A DNA stretch of 64,000 bases from Curtobacterium sp. SGAir0471 (GCF_005490985.1 NZ_CP027869.1:124001-188000); one strand, 5' to 3'. Shown: positions 41,589-50,137, counted from the first letter of the stretch. Notes: generated from the sequence alone by a model not told the origin. Made by a program: numbers and translations.

Positions 41589-42497
41589 TCACTTCAGGCC
41601 GGAGGACGCGAGCCCGTCGATCACCCGCCGCTGCAGCACGATGAACAGGACCAGGACGGGCGCCATCGCCATCAGGCTCGCCGCCATGAGCAGCGGGTAG
41701 TCGATGGTGCGGTCGCTGGAGAGCGTCGCGAGCCCGGCGGCGAGCGGCATGTCCTCGGCGCGGGTGGAGACCACCAGCGGCCAGAGCAGCTCGTTCCACG
41801 ACCAGAGCACCGTCGTGATCGCGAGCACGCTGATCGACGGACGTGCGAGCGGCAGCATGATCCGCCAGAAGGTCTGGAACGGGTTCGCGCCGTCCATGCG
41901 CGCGGCCTCCTCGAGCTCGGCGGGCATGTTGAGGAACGCCGTCCGCATCAGGAACGTGCCGAAGGCACTGAACAGACCGGGCGCGACGATGCCGGCCAGG
42001 GTGTCCAGCCACCCGAGGCCCTGCACGATCTGGTACTGCGAGATGAGGTAGACCTGTGACGGCACCAGCAGGATCGACAGCACGATGCCGAGGATGATCG
42101 CGCGTCCGCGGAACCGCATGCGGGCGAACGCGTAGCCCGCCAGGGTGCACAGCACGATCTGCGCCAGGGTGCGGATCAGGGTCACCCAGATCGAGGTCGC
42201 CAGCTGGTCGAGGAAGGGGAGCCGCTCGAAGACCCGGGCGAAGTTGTTCCACTGCAGCTCGCCCGGCCAGAAGGTCGGCGTCGGCGAGGTGACCTGCGCG
42301 TTCGTGGACAGCGCCATCACGATCTGCCACAGGAACGGGAAGGCCATGACGAACCCGCCGATGCCGAGCACCACGTGGATCCACCAGTGGCTGCCGCCGC
42401 GGCGACCGGGACGTGCGGCGGTCGTCGCGCGGGTGCGGCCCGCCGCCTTCGTGGCTGCCGCGACCCTGCTGCCGCGTGCGTCGATGATGCCGGTCAT
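41589..42497 (-). CDS. sugar ABC transporter permease (MalG-like), second system
   Basis: A 302-aa permease with six TM helices and the EAA loop ELEEAARMDGANPFQTFWRIMLPL. It is the last gene of the second transporter operon. ATG 42497 overlaps the upstream permease stop by 4 nt. Confidence 0.93.
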   Translation of the reverse strand: MTGIIDARGSRVAAATKAAGRTRATTAARPGRRGGSHWWIHVVLGIGGFVMAFPFLWQIVMALSTNAQVTSPTPTFWPGELQWNNFARVFERLPFLDQLATSIWVTLIRTLAQIVLCTLAGYAFARMRFRGRAIILGIVLSILLVPSQVYLISQYQIVQGLGWLDTLAGIVAPGLFSAFGTFLMRTAFLNMPAELEEAARMDGANPFQTFWRIMLPLARPSISVLAITTVLWSWNELLWPLVVSTRAEDMPLAAGLATLSSDRTIDYPLLMAASLMAMAPVLVLFIVLQRRVIDGLASSGLK

Positions 42498-43453
42498 GAC
42501 TGGACCCACTTCCGCTGGACCCGGAACTGCACGACGGTGATGATGCCGATGAGCACGAAGATCACCATCGCGATCGCAGCCGCGAATCCCTTGTCGTTGT
42601 CGATGAACCCGGCGTTGTAGAAGTAGAAGACGAGGGACATCGTCTGCGGGATGACCGGGTTGGTGGAGCCGAGGATGGCGTAGAGCAGGTCGAACAGCTG
42701 GAAGCTCGAGATCGTGGTGACCACGAGCACGAAGAAGATGCTCGGCGTCAGCAGCGGCACGGTGAGCGAGCGGAACTGGCGCCAGCGGCTCGCGCCGTCG
42801 AGCTCGGCGGCCTCGTACAGCTCGGGCGGGATGTCCTTCAGCCCGGCGCCGAGGATGATCATCGAGAAGCCGAGCGAGGACCACAGGCCGACGAGGGACA
42901 CGGCGACGAGCGCGAAGCCCGGGGTGGAGATCCAGTACGGGCCGTCGATGCCGAAGCGTCCGAGGAACCAGTTCACGATGCCGAAGTCGCCGTTGAACAT
43001 GATCCGCCACACCAGGGCGATCGCGGCGGGCATCGCCACGTAGGGCAGGAAGAAGAGCACCCGGTAGAACTGGGCGAACCGCAGGCCCGGGGTGTTGAGG
43101 AGACTCGCGAGCCAGACCGCGATCGGGATGCCGAGCAGGACGATCACCGTGTAGACGATCGTGTTGACGAGCGACTGGTACAGCTGCGGGTCGGACAGCA
43201 GGCGGGCGTAGTTCGCGAGCCCGGTGAAGGTGGCGCCGCCGAAGACGCCCCAGCTCGTGAAGGAGTACCAGAAGGTCTGCAGGATCGGCCAGATGAAGAA
43301 CGTGCCGACGCCGATCAGCAGCGGGAGCACGAACAGCCACGGCCAGATGCCGTCGGTGCGGTGGGCGCGGGTCGGGCGTGGCCGTTCGTCGCGGTGGGTT
43401 CGGGGTGGCGGTGACGGCCGGGTCGCCGTCGTCTGCCGGGTGTTCGTGGTCAT
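42494..43453 (-). CDS. sugar ABC transporter permease (MalF-like), second system
   Basis: A 319-aa permease with six TM helices after a basic, Pro-rich N-terminal tail of about 35 residues. The EAA loop reads LYEAAELDGASRWRQFRSLTVPLL. CAGGAGCG precedes ATG 43453. It is separated from the binding-protein gene by 191 bp of simple repeat and a hairpin. Confidence 0.93.
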   Translation of the reverse strand: MTTNTRQTTATRPSPPPRTHRDERPRPTRAHRTDGIWPWLFVLPLLIGVGTFFIWPILQTFWYSFTSWGVFGGATFTGLANYARLLSDPQLYQSLVNTIVYTVIVLLGIPIAVWLASLLNTPGLRFAQFYRVLFFLPYVAMPAAIALVWRIMFNGDFGIVNWFLGRFGIDGPYWISTPGFALVAVSLVGLWSSLGFSMIILGAGLKDIPPELYEAAELDGASRWRQFRSLTVPLLTPSIFFVLVVTTISSFQLFDLLYAILGSTNPVIPQTMSLVFYFYNAGFIDNDKGFAAAIAMVIFVLIGIITVVQFRVQRKWVQS

Positions 43454-43486
43454 CGGATCGCTCCTGGGCCGAGGTGGGCGGATCGA

Positions 43487-43560
43487 GGGGTGCGGATGCG
43501 GGTGCGGGTGCGCGGGTGCGGGTGCGCGGGTGCGGTTGCGCGGGGCCGGACGCGGGTGCT
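43487..43560. repeat. GC-rich simple repeat (GCGGGT)n
   Basis: Irregular repeats of GTGCGG/GCGGGT occupy most of the gap between binding-protein and permease genes of the second ABC operon. Confidence 0.8.
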
Positions 43561-43599
43561 TGCGGACCGTGCTCGTGCTGATCGGTCGGGGTGCCGGAC

Positions 43600-43638
43600 A
43601 GCGCCGGTCGGCCGGGGTGGACCCGACCGACCGGCGCT
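43600..43638 (-). terminator. intra-operon hairpin after the second binding-protein gene
   Basis: 12-bp arms AGCGCCGGTCGG (43600-43611) and complement (43627-43638), placed right after the stop of the binding-protein gene. It may attenuate transcription or protect the upstream mRNA, so that binding protein exceeds permease. Confidence 0.6.
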
Positions 43639-43644
43639 CGTCGC

Positions 43645-44958
43645 TCACTCCTTCGCGAGTGCGGCGTCCATCTCCTTCGCGAGCTCGGCCGTCACCTGGT
43701 CGACGGGTCGCGACCCGTCGAAGGCGCTCGGGAGCAGGTTCGTCTCGAGGGTGTTCCACGCAGCGATGTTCTTGGACACCGGGAGCGGCTTCGCGTAGTC
43801 GACCGCGTCGAGGAACACCTGCAGGTCCGCATCGGGCATCGTCTTCGTGAAGGCGTCCTGCGTGCCCTCGTAGGCCGGGATGACCGCACCCATGTCGCCC
43901 TGCTGCTGTTGGGCCGGCTTGCTCGCCAGGTACGCCTGCAGTGCCTGGGCGGCCGCCTTGTTCTTCGACCCCTCGGCCACGACGTTCGAGACACCGTGGA
44001 TCACGGTCGCCTGCTCCTTGCCCTTCGGCAGCGGGTAGACGACGACGTCCTTCTCCAGGTCGGTGCCGATGAGCGCCGACCGGAACCAGCTGCCGCCCTG
44101 GTACATCGCGAGCTTGCCGGAGGTGAACCACTGGTCCGCCGTGGTGTCGGTCAGCTGCTTGATCGACGGCGAGGCGCCGGAGCCGATCAGGTCGGTCCAG
44201 AACCGGATGCCCTCCTGGGCGGCCTTCGTGTCGTACTCCGACTTCCCGTCGTCGATCACGGACCCGCCGGCCTGGAAGATCGTGTCGTAGTAGGTGGTCT
44301 GGCCGTCCATGCCGCCGGCGGCGCCGTACGCGCCGTCGCCCTGCAGCTTCTGCGACAGTTCGGCGGCGGTGTCCTGGAAGTCCTGCCAGGTCCAGTCCTT
44401 CGACGGCAGCGGCACGCCGGCCTTCTCGAACAGCGCCTTGTTCACCCAGACGCCGATGGTGTCGAAGTCCTTCGGCACGCCGTACTGCGTCCCGTCGTAG
44501 GTGTACAGGTCGTCGAGCGCCTTCGAGTACTTCGACGGGTCGATCGCACCCGACTCCACTGCGCCGGTGATCGGCGCGAGCTTGCCGTTGGCCGCGTAGA
44601 GCTGGAAGTTCGGGCCGTTCATCCAGAACAGGTCGGGCAGCGTGTTGCTGGAACCCTGCGTCTGCAGCTTCGTGAAGTAGTTGGCGAAGGGCGTCACGTC
44701 CACGTTGACCGTGATGTCCGGGTACTCCTCGTTGAAGCCCTTGATGTTCGCCTTGATCGCGTCGACCTGGTTCTGGTCCCAGACGGCGTAGGTCAGGTCG
44801 GCCTTCGTGTCCTTCGCGACCGTGCCCGTCCCGGAGTCGGAACCGGCGGACGATGCGCTGCTGCACCCCGCCAGGAGGGCGACGGCGCTGACCACGGCAG
44901 CAAGACCGAGCAGGGCGCGGCCGCGGCCGCCGCCGTGGCGGGGAGAGGGGAGGGTCAT
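43645..44958 (-). CDS. sugar ABC transporter substrate-binding lipoprotein, second system
   Basis: A 437-aa solute-binding lipoprotein with lipobox LAGC (C32). The mature part has the KADLTYAVWDQNQVDAI start, the DTIGVWVNKALFEKAG block and a C-terminal helical lobe of the family 1 sugar binders. ATG 44958 overlaps the stop of the oxidoreductase gene by 4 nt, an unusually tight link between enzyme and binding protein. Confidence 0.93.
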   Translation of the reverse strand: MTLPSPRHGGGRGRALLGLAAVVSAVALLAGCSSASSAGSDSGTGTVAKDTKADLTYAVWDQNQVDAIKANIKGFNEEYPDITVNVDVTPFANYFTKLQTQGSSNTLPDLFWMNGPNFQLYAANGKLAPITGAVESGAIDPSKYSKALDDLYTYDGTQYGVPKDFDTIGVWVNKALFEKAGVPLPSKDWTWQDFQDTAAELSQKLQGDGAYGAAGGMDGQTTYYDTIFQAGGSVIDDGKSEYDTKAAQEGIRFWTDLIGSGASPSIKQLTDTTADQWFTSGKLAMYQGGSWFRSALIGTDLEKDVVVYPLPKGKEQATVIHGVSNVVAEGSKNKAAAQALQAYLASKPAQQQQGDMGAVIPAYEGTQDAFTKTMPDADLQVFLDAVDYAKPLPVSKNIAAWNTLETNLLPSAFDGSRPVDQVTAELAKEMDAALAKE

Positions 44959-46196
44959 CGGGTGTTCCTTCCGGAGGGGTCGTCGTGGCCGGCTGCGGCC
45001 GTGAAGTGACGGATGGTGGCTTCGGGGAGGGGCGGCACGTCGAGCGGGACGGAGCCGTTCCGCAGGGAACGCGTCGCGAGCGCTCCCGCGGCGACCGCGG
45101 CGCGCGCTGCGATCGGGGACAGGGTCGTCGGCTCACCGAGGGCGACGGAGCGGAGGAACTCGGTCATGGTGAGCAGGTCGGCGTCGGCGTGGCCGTCCTC
45201 GACGCCGTCGATCGGGTACTCGACGTCACCGGCGACGTCCCAGTTGCGGCGGTGGTTCCACACCTTGACGACCCCGCCGCCGGTGTCCCCGACGTTCTCG
45301 AGGCGGCCGTGGGTGCCGATGACGGTGTAGTTCCGCCAGTAGTCGGGCGTGAAGTGGCACTGCTCGTAGCTCGCCTGCACGCCGTTCTCGAGCGTCATCA
45401 TCACCATCGAGACGTCCTCGACGTCGACGACGGGATTGAGGCCGGTCTGCTCAGCGGGCGGCCAGTTGTCGAACGAGAACCAGTCGGTCATGAGCTCGTC
45501 GCTGCGGTCGCGCCGGTCGGTGACGTCGCCGTACACCGAGAGCGACCCCATCCCGACGACCCGGCTGGTGTACGCGCCGGCGAGGGCGTGCACGACGTCG
45601 AGGTCGTGGCTCGCCTTCTGCAGCAGGAGCGAGTTCACGCGGCTGCGGTCGGCGTGCCAGTCCTTGAAGTAGTAGTCGCCGCCGTTGCCGACGAAGTGGC
45701 GGACCCAGACGGCCTTCACCTCGCCGATCTCCCCACGGGCGATGACCTCGCGCATGAGGCGGACGACGGCTGCGTGCCGGAAGTTGTGGCCGACGTACAG
45801 GGGCGTACCGGTCTCGGCGGCAGCGTTCAGGACGGCGTCGGCGTCCTCGATGGTGATCGCCAGGGGCTTCTCGAGGTAGACGGCGATGCCGGCGCGGAGC
45901 AGGTCGATCGCGATCTCGGCGTGGGTCCAGTCCGGGGTGGTGACGATCGCCGCGTCGACGAGGTTCGGCGCACCGCCCGTGCCGATCAGTGCCCGGTGGC
46001 CGGTCACCACCGCGGCCTCCGGCCAGTGTGCGGCGGCCCGTTCGCGTCCCGCGGCCGTGGTGTCGGCCGCGACGGTGATGCGGGCGTCCACCCCGTCGGC
46101 GTCGAGGCCTGCGGCGGACACGTGGTCGGCGATGGCCGATCGCTGGCCGATGCCGACGACGGCGACCCGGAGCAGGCGTGTGCTCGTGGTGGTCAT
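44955..46196 (-). CDS. Gfo/Idh/MocA family oxidoreductase
   Basis: A 413-aa NAD(P)-dependent sugar oxidoreductase. The N-terminal Rossmann motif VAVVGIGQRSAIADH and the catalytic EKPLAI motif (about 115) are present. The C-terminal half is the Gfo/Idh alpha/beta domain. It could oxidise, epimerise or hydrolyse the imported sugar. ATG 46196 has AAAGGAGCGAG upstream. It is the first gene of the second ABC operon. Confidence 0.9.
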   Translation of the reverse strand: MTTTSTRLLRVAVVGIGQRSAIADHVSAAGLDADGVDARITVAADTTAAGRERAAAHWPEAAVVTGHRALIGTGGAPNLVDAAIVTTPDWTHAEIAIDLLRAGIAVYLEKPLAITIEDADAVLNAAAETGTPLYVGHNFRHAAVVRLMREVIARGEIGEVKAVWVRHFVGNGGDYYFKDWHADRSRVNSLLLQKASHDLDVVHALAGAYTSRVVGMGSLSVYGDVTDRRDRSDELMTDWFSFDNWPPAEQTGLNPVVDVEDVSMVMMTLENGVQASYEQCHFTPDYWRNYTVIGTHGRLENVGDTGGGVVKVWNHRRNWDVAGDVEYPIDGVEDGHADADLLTMTEFLRSVALGEPTTLSPIAARAAVAAGALATRSLRNGSVPLDVPPLPEATIRHFTAAAGHDDPSGRNTR

Positions 46197-46224
46197 CTCG
46201 CTCCTTTGCGTGATTGTGACGGCA

Positions 46225-46253
46225 ATGATGCCAAATCGATCATGAATGCACAA
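46225..46253 (-). promoter_or_regulatory. promoter of the oxidoreductase/ABC operon with internal operator
   Basis: On the minus strand -35 TTGTGC (46248-46253) and -10 CATCAT (46225-46230) are separated by exactly 17 bp. The spacer contains CGATCATGA (46237-46245), also found in inverse orientation before the ROK kinase gene. Confidence 0.55.
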
Positions 46254-46338
46254 TAAGCACGCACGGGTCGATCACGGAAGCGTGCATCCGAGGTTGTTAC
46301 ACGCCGGCAACGTCGGGACGGCGCCGCTCGCGGCACGG

Positions 46339-46378
46339 CGATGGTCGGCTGCGGCTGCGGCTGCGGCTGCGGCCGCGG
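46339..46378. repeat. GGCTGC simple repeat
   Basis: A GGCTGC hexamer repeated about six times lies between the DeoR stop and the operon promoter. Confidence 0.8.
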
Positions 46379-46402
46379 GATCGCCGGGGCGACCCCCGCG
46401 GG

Positions 46403-47191
46403 TCAGCTCGCGACGACGAGTTCCACGCCGGCGGACGCCAGGTCGGCGGCGAACGGGACGGGCACGGCCTGGTCCGTGACGAGCACGTCGATGCGCTCGA
46501 GCGGGCAGATGCGCGCGAAGGTGGCGCGCTCGATCTTCGTCGAGTCGGCGACGACCACGACCCGGCGGCCGACAGACGCGAAGTGCCGGCTGACCTCGGC
46601 CTCGCCCTCGTGCATCGTCGTCGCGCCGTACTGGCTCGTCAGCCCGTCGACGCCGAGCACGACGACGTCGAGTGCGAAGCCGTCGAGCGTGTCCCGCACG
46701 GTCGGACCGATGAGCTCGTACGACTGCCGCCGGGCCACACCGCCGGTCACGACGATCTTGACGTTGGCGCGGACGGACAGCTCGTAGCCGATGTTCAGCG
46801 CGTTCGTGACGATCGTGATGCCGCACTCGCCGTCGGCGCGGATGAAGCGCTCGCTCTTGCCGAGCTCCCGCGCCACCTCGGTCGTCGTCGTCCCGCCGTT
46901 CAGGCCGACCGTGTCACCCGGCGAGACGAGCGCGGCGGTCGCCCGGGCGATGGCGGTCTTCGCCTCGGCCTGTCGGGCGATCTTGTACTGCAGGGGCAGT
47001 TCGTACCCGGCTCCCAGCGCCGCTGCGCCACCGTGCGTGCGGGTGACGAGCCGCTGGTCGGCCAGGGTCGTGAGGTCGCGTCGTGCGGTCGCAGCGGAGA
47101 TGCCCAGCGCCTCACCGATCTCGGCGATGGAGACGTTCCCGCGGTCGCTCACCAGCTCGAGGAGCGCGTTGAGCCTCTGCTGCGGGGTCAT
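46403..47191 (-). CDS. DeoR/GlpR-family regulator of the second sugar locus
   Basis: A 262-aa DeoR regulator: winged helix NVSIAEIGEALGISAATARRDLTTL at about 18-42, then the sensor domain with LNGGTTTTEVA and LGVDGLTSQYG. It lies between the ABC operon and the divergent ROK kinase/nagA pair, both of which carry a CGATCATGA element. TAGGAT ends 6 nt before ATG 47191 on the minus strand (leaderless). Confidence 0.9.
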   Translation of the reverse strand: MTPQQRLNALLELVSDRGNVSIAEIGEALGISAATARRDLTTLADQRLVTRTHGGAAALGAGYELPLQYKIARQAEAKTAIARATAALVSPGDTVGLNGGTTTTEVARELGKSERFIRADGECGITIVTNALNIGYELSVRANVKIVVTGGVARRQSYELIGPTVRDTLDGFALDVVVLGVDGLTSQYGATTMHEGEAEVSRHFASVGRRVVVVADSTKIERATFARICPLERIDVLVTDQAVPVPFAADLASAGVELVVAS

Positions 47192-47197
47192 GGCGTC

Positions 47198-47203
47198 ATC
47201 CTA
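47198..47203 (-). promoter_or_regulatory. -10 element TAGGAT of the second deoR-type gene
   Basis: Minus-strand TAGGAT, 6 nt before the ATG; no Shine-Dalgarno. Confidence 0.5.
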
Positions 47204-47250
47204 CGGGCGGCGTCGTTCGGCGATGTGAGCGGAATTGCTGCGCGTTGTTT

Positions 47251-47296
47251 GCACTGATCATGATCGATCGGCAGGCTGACGACGTCCGATCAGTGC
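47251..47296. promoter_or_regulatory. compound operator before the ROK kinase gene
   Basis: A perfect 9-bp inverted repeat GCACTGATC (47251-47259) / GATCAGTGC (47288-47296) encloses the palindrome GATCATGATC (47256-47265), which includes the inverse of CGATCATGA seen at 46237. Confidence 0.55.
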
Positions 47297-47322
47297 TGGT
47301 CGGCGCGATCGGAGGGCCCGCG

Positions 47323-48294
47323 ATGACCACTGACGGCGCAGCGCTCGGCATCGACGTCGGGGGCACGAGCATCAAGGCGCGCCTGGTCGCCGGCGACGGA
47401 CGGGTGCTCGATGAGCAGCGTGTCCCGACCCCGCGAGACGACCCACGGGCGAGTGCGTTGGCCGAGGTCGTCGCGTCGCTGGGGCAGCGGGCACGGACGG
47501 ACGCTCGGCAGCACGGGAGCGACCTCGGAGCGATCGGGCTGGTCGTCCCGGGGGTCGTCGACGAGGACGCGGGCCGTTCGGTGCTCTCCGTGAACCTCGG
47601 GTGGCGGGACGTGCCGGTCCGGGCCCGGGTCACCGAGGCCCTGGGGGTCGCAGGGCTCGACACCGTGCCGCTCGCCTTCGGCCACGACGTCCGGGCCGGA
47701 GCGCTCGCCGAGGTCCACGCCGCCGGTCCCACGACGCTCGGCCGTGGCACGGTCGCCTTCGTCCCCGTCGGCACCGGTCTGGCGAGCGCCCTGGTGGTCG
47801 ACGGCCGGGTGGTCCCGGGCGGCGGCTGGGCGGGGGAGATCGGCCAGGTCCGGATCCGGGACGGTGCCCACGCGGGCCTCCGGGTCGAGGAGATCGCCTC
47901 GGCCGGGGCCGTCGCGCGTCGCAGTGGTGCTCCGAGTGCCCACGACGCGATGCTCCGTGTCCTCGACGGCGACCCGGTGGCCCGACGGGCGTGGGACGAC
48001 TGCGTCGAGGTGCTCGCCGACTCCCTGGCGTGGCTGACCGCCGTGGCCGGCTGCCACACCCTGATCGTCGGCGGCGGCCTCGCGCAGTCCGGACCGCTGC
48101 TCTTCGACCCGTTGCGTTCCGCGGTGGCGGACCGACTCACCGGGGTCAGGGTCCCCGAGCTGGTGGGTGCGCAGCACGGCGACGCGGCCGGTGCCATCGG
48201 CGCGGTGCTGCTCGCGCGCCAGCAGCTGGTCGGCTCGGCTCGGCTCGGCTCGGTGCGTGCTGGTTGGCTCCCGGACGTCACGGTGACCGCGTGA
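47323..48294 (+). CDS. ROK-family sugar kinase
   Basis: A 323-aa ASKHA-fold kinase. The ATP motif GIDVGGTSIKARL is at about 8-20, with a second phosphate motif PVGTGLASALVV in the middle. The zinc-binding C-x-C-G-x-x-G-C-x-E segment of most ROK proteins is absent: after GGGWAGEIGQ the sequence runs VRIRDGAHAGLRVEEIAS with no cysteines. It probably phosphorylates GlcNAc, glucosamine or a related sugar. GGAGGG precedes ATG 47323. It overlaps nagA by 4 nt. Confidence 0.85.
   Translation: MTTDGAALGIDVGGTSIKARLVAGDGRVLDEQRVPTPRDDPRASALAEVVASLGQRARTDARQHGSDLGAIGLVVPGVVDEDAGRSVLSVNLGWRDVPVRARVTEALGVAGLDTVPLAFGHDVRAGALAEVHAAGPTTLGRGTVAFVPVGTGLASALVVDGRVVPGGGWAGEIGQVRIRDGAHAGLRVEEIASAGAVARRSGAPSAHDAMLRVLDGDPVARRAWDDCVEVLADSLAWLTAVAGCHTLIVGGGLAQSGPLLFDPLRSAVADRLTGVRVPELVGAQHGDAAGAIGAVLLARQQLVGSARLGSVRAGWLPDVTVTA
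48231..48250 (+). repeat. (CGGCT)4 pentanucleotide repeat inside the ROK kinase gene
   Basis: Four perfect CGGCT units lie 44 bp before the kinase stop. A unit gain or loss would shift the frame of the last residues and move the stop relative to the nagA start. Confidence 0.85.
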
Positions 48295-49406
48295 CCGCCC
48301 TCGTCCGCGCCCCGCGGATCGTCACCGCCGAGGTCGACCTACCGAACGCCTGGCTCGCGGTCGACGACGGCCGGGTCACCGCACTCGGCACCGGCACGGC
48401 GCCCGCGCACGATCGCGTGGTCGAGGCGCCGGGCACCGTCCTGCCGGCCTTCGTCGACCTGCACGCGCACGGCGCACTCGGCCACGACTTCGCATCGTGC
48501 TCGGTCACCGAGGCCCGGGCCGCCGCCGCCCACCACGCCGCACGGGGGACCGGACGCCTGGTGGCGTCGATCGCGACGGGCACGGTCCCGGACACGGTCG
48601 CCGCCCTGCACCGCCTCCGCCCGCTCGTCGACGACGGCACGCTCGCCGGACTGCACCTCGAGGGGCCCTGGCTCGCTCCGGCCCGCCGGGGTGCGCACGC
48701 TGCCGGACTGCTCCACCCGCCGGCCCCGGACGAGGTCGACCTGTTCGTGGACGCCGGCGGTGCAGCGCTCCGGATCGTCACGCTCGCGCCCGAGCTCCCG
48801 GGCGCGCTCGACGCCGTCCGGAGGCTGGTCGCATCGGGCGTCGTCGTCGCGGTCGGCCACACCGATGCCGACGCCGACCAGGTGCGCGCCGCAGTGGACG
48901 CCGGCGCGACCCTGGTCACGCACCTGTTCAACGGCATGCCGCAGCTGCACCACCGTGCGCCCGGGCCGGTCGGCGTCGCGCTGACCGACGAGCGACTCAC
49001 GGTGGAGTGCATCGTGGACGGTCACCACCTCGACCCGGTGACCGTCGACCTGGTGCGAGAGTCCGTCGGTGAACGGCTCGTGCTCGTGTCGGACGCCATG
49101 GCGGCGACCGGGTGCGCCGACGGCCGCTACCGGATCGCCGGCTCGGAGGTCGTGGTCTCCGACGGGGTCGCCCGGCTCGCCGACGGCTCCTCGTTGGCCG
49201 GGAGCACGATCACGGTCGCCGACGCCGTGGCCCGGTTCGTCGACGGTCGTCCGGACCGACTGCCGTCGGCCGTGCGCGCATCCTCCGTGCGTGCGGCGTC
49301 GGTGCTCGGGCTGCGTCCGCCGCTCAGCATCGGTGCGGCCGCCGACCTCGTGGTCCTCTGCCGGGACGGCCGGGTCGAGCCGCTGCGGCTCGGTCCGACC
49401 GGCTGA
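48291..49406 (+). CDS. nagA: N-acetylglucosamine-6-phosphate deacetylase
   Basis: Removes acetate from GlcNAc-6-P (or GalNAc-6-P). 371 aa, amidohydrolase fold. The metal-binding H58-x-H60 is in FVDLHAHG. The HLEGPWL glutamate (about 124), the HTDAD histidine and the THLFNGM histidine also match NagA, and the SDAMAATG Asp is the catalytic residue. GTG 48291 overlaps the kinase stop, so both enzymes are made together. NagB is not in the window. Confidence 0.93.
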   Translation: MTALVRAPRIVTAEVDLPNAWLAVDDGRVTALGTGTAPAHDRVVEAPGTVLPAFVDLHAHGALGHDFASCSVTEARAAAAHHAARGTGRLVASIATGTVPDTVAALHRLRPLVDDGTLAGLHLEGPWLAPARRGAHAAGLLHPPAPDEVDLFVDAGGAALRIVTLAPELPGALDAVRRLVASGVVVAVGHTDADADQVRAAVDAGATLVTHLFNGMPQLHHRAPGPVGVALTDERLTVECIVDGHHLDPVTVDLVRESVGERLVLVSDAMAATGCADGRYRIAGSEVVVSDGVARLADGSSLAGSTITVADAVARFVDGRPDRLPSAVRASSVRAASVLGLRPPLSIGAAADLVVLCRDGRVEPLRLGPTG

Positions 49407-49589
49407 CCCGCTCAGCGGCTGGCCGACCAGCTGACCACAGCGGCCTGCTCCGGCCGTGCGGGGTGCCGGAGTCGGTCACGGCCGAACGACAGGCACGGCC
49501 AGCAACCGGTACCCCGTTCGACGGACCCCCTGTCCGGACGAGCCGATCCCCGCACGCCGCGGGTCGTTGCTCGCGGACGGACCCGGCGG

Positions 49590-50009
49590 TCAGCGGGGCG
49601 AGGGTCGGAACCAGCGGATCAGCTCGCGGAGCGCCGGCAGGGAGCTGATCTGCGTACCGTCGGTGGCGTCGAGGTCGTCGAAGGTGCTCCGGTACCCGGG
49701 AGCCTGCTCGACGTCGGTGTCCTCGGCGGGGAAGCCCATCGTCCACTCCGGGAACTGCCGCTCCTCGATGAGCTCCTCGGTGAGCACCGTGACCTTGGTG
49801 TGTCGGTCGTCGTGCTTGATCGTGTCCATCTTCGAGCGCACGGCCTGGTCCGGCCCCTCGAGCAGCTGCAGGAAGTAGCCGTTCCGGAAGAGCAGCACCC
49901 CGGTGACGTCGTTCTCGGCGTTGGCACGGCGGCTCTGGGCGAGCAGGGCGGCGAGGTCGTCGTCGCCGAGGGGACGGGTGGCGACGCTCGAGTAGATCAG
50001 GGACAGCAT
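49590..50009 (-). CDS. BLUF-domain blue-light sensor protein
   Basis: A 139-aa single-domain flavoprotein photoreceptor. The residues that form the flavin hydrogen-bond switch are all present with the same spacing as in AppA: Y6 (Y21), N30 (N45), Q48 (Q63), W89 (W104) and M91 (M106). The core GVLLFRNGYFLQLLEG is unmistakable. About 45 residues follow the core and may form the C-terminal helices. No output domain is fused, so it must act through a partner. CAAGGAGCC precedes ATG 50009. It stands alone between nagA and a PfkB kinase. Confidence 0.92.
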   Translation of the reverse strand: MLSLIYSSVATRPLGDDDLAALLAQSRRANAENDVTGVLLFRNGYFLQLLEGPDQAVRSKMDTIKHDDRHTKVTVLTEELIEERQFPEWTMGFPAEDTDVEQAPGYRSTFDDLDATDGTQISSLPALRELIRWFRPSPR

Positions 50010-50125
50010 CGGGGCTCCTTGTCGGGGTCGTGCCGGGCCCGTCAGTCAACTCCGCCGCACCCGTGCGTCCGCAGACCACCGGGGGACGACCGGACAGTGC
50101 GCCGTCGCACGGGCGTCCGGTCTGC

Positions 50126-50131
50126 CACGCT
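50126..50131 (+). promoter_or_regulatory. -10-like CACGCT of the first PfkB kinase gene
   Basis: CACGCT ends 6 nt before GTG 50138, and no Shine-Dalgarno is present. Confidence 0.35.
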
Positions 50132-50137
50132 GGACCC

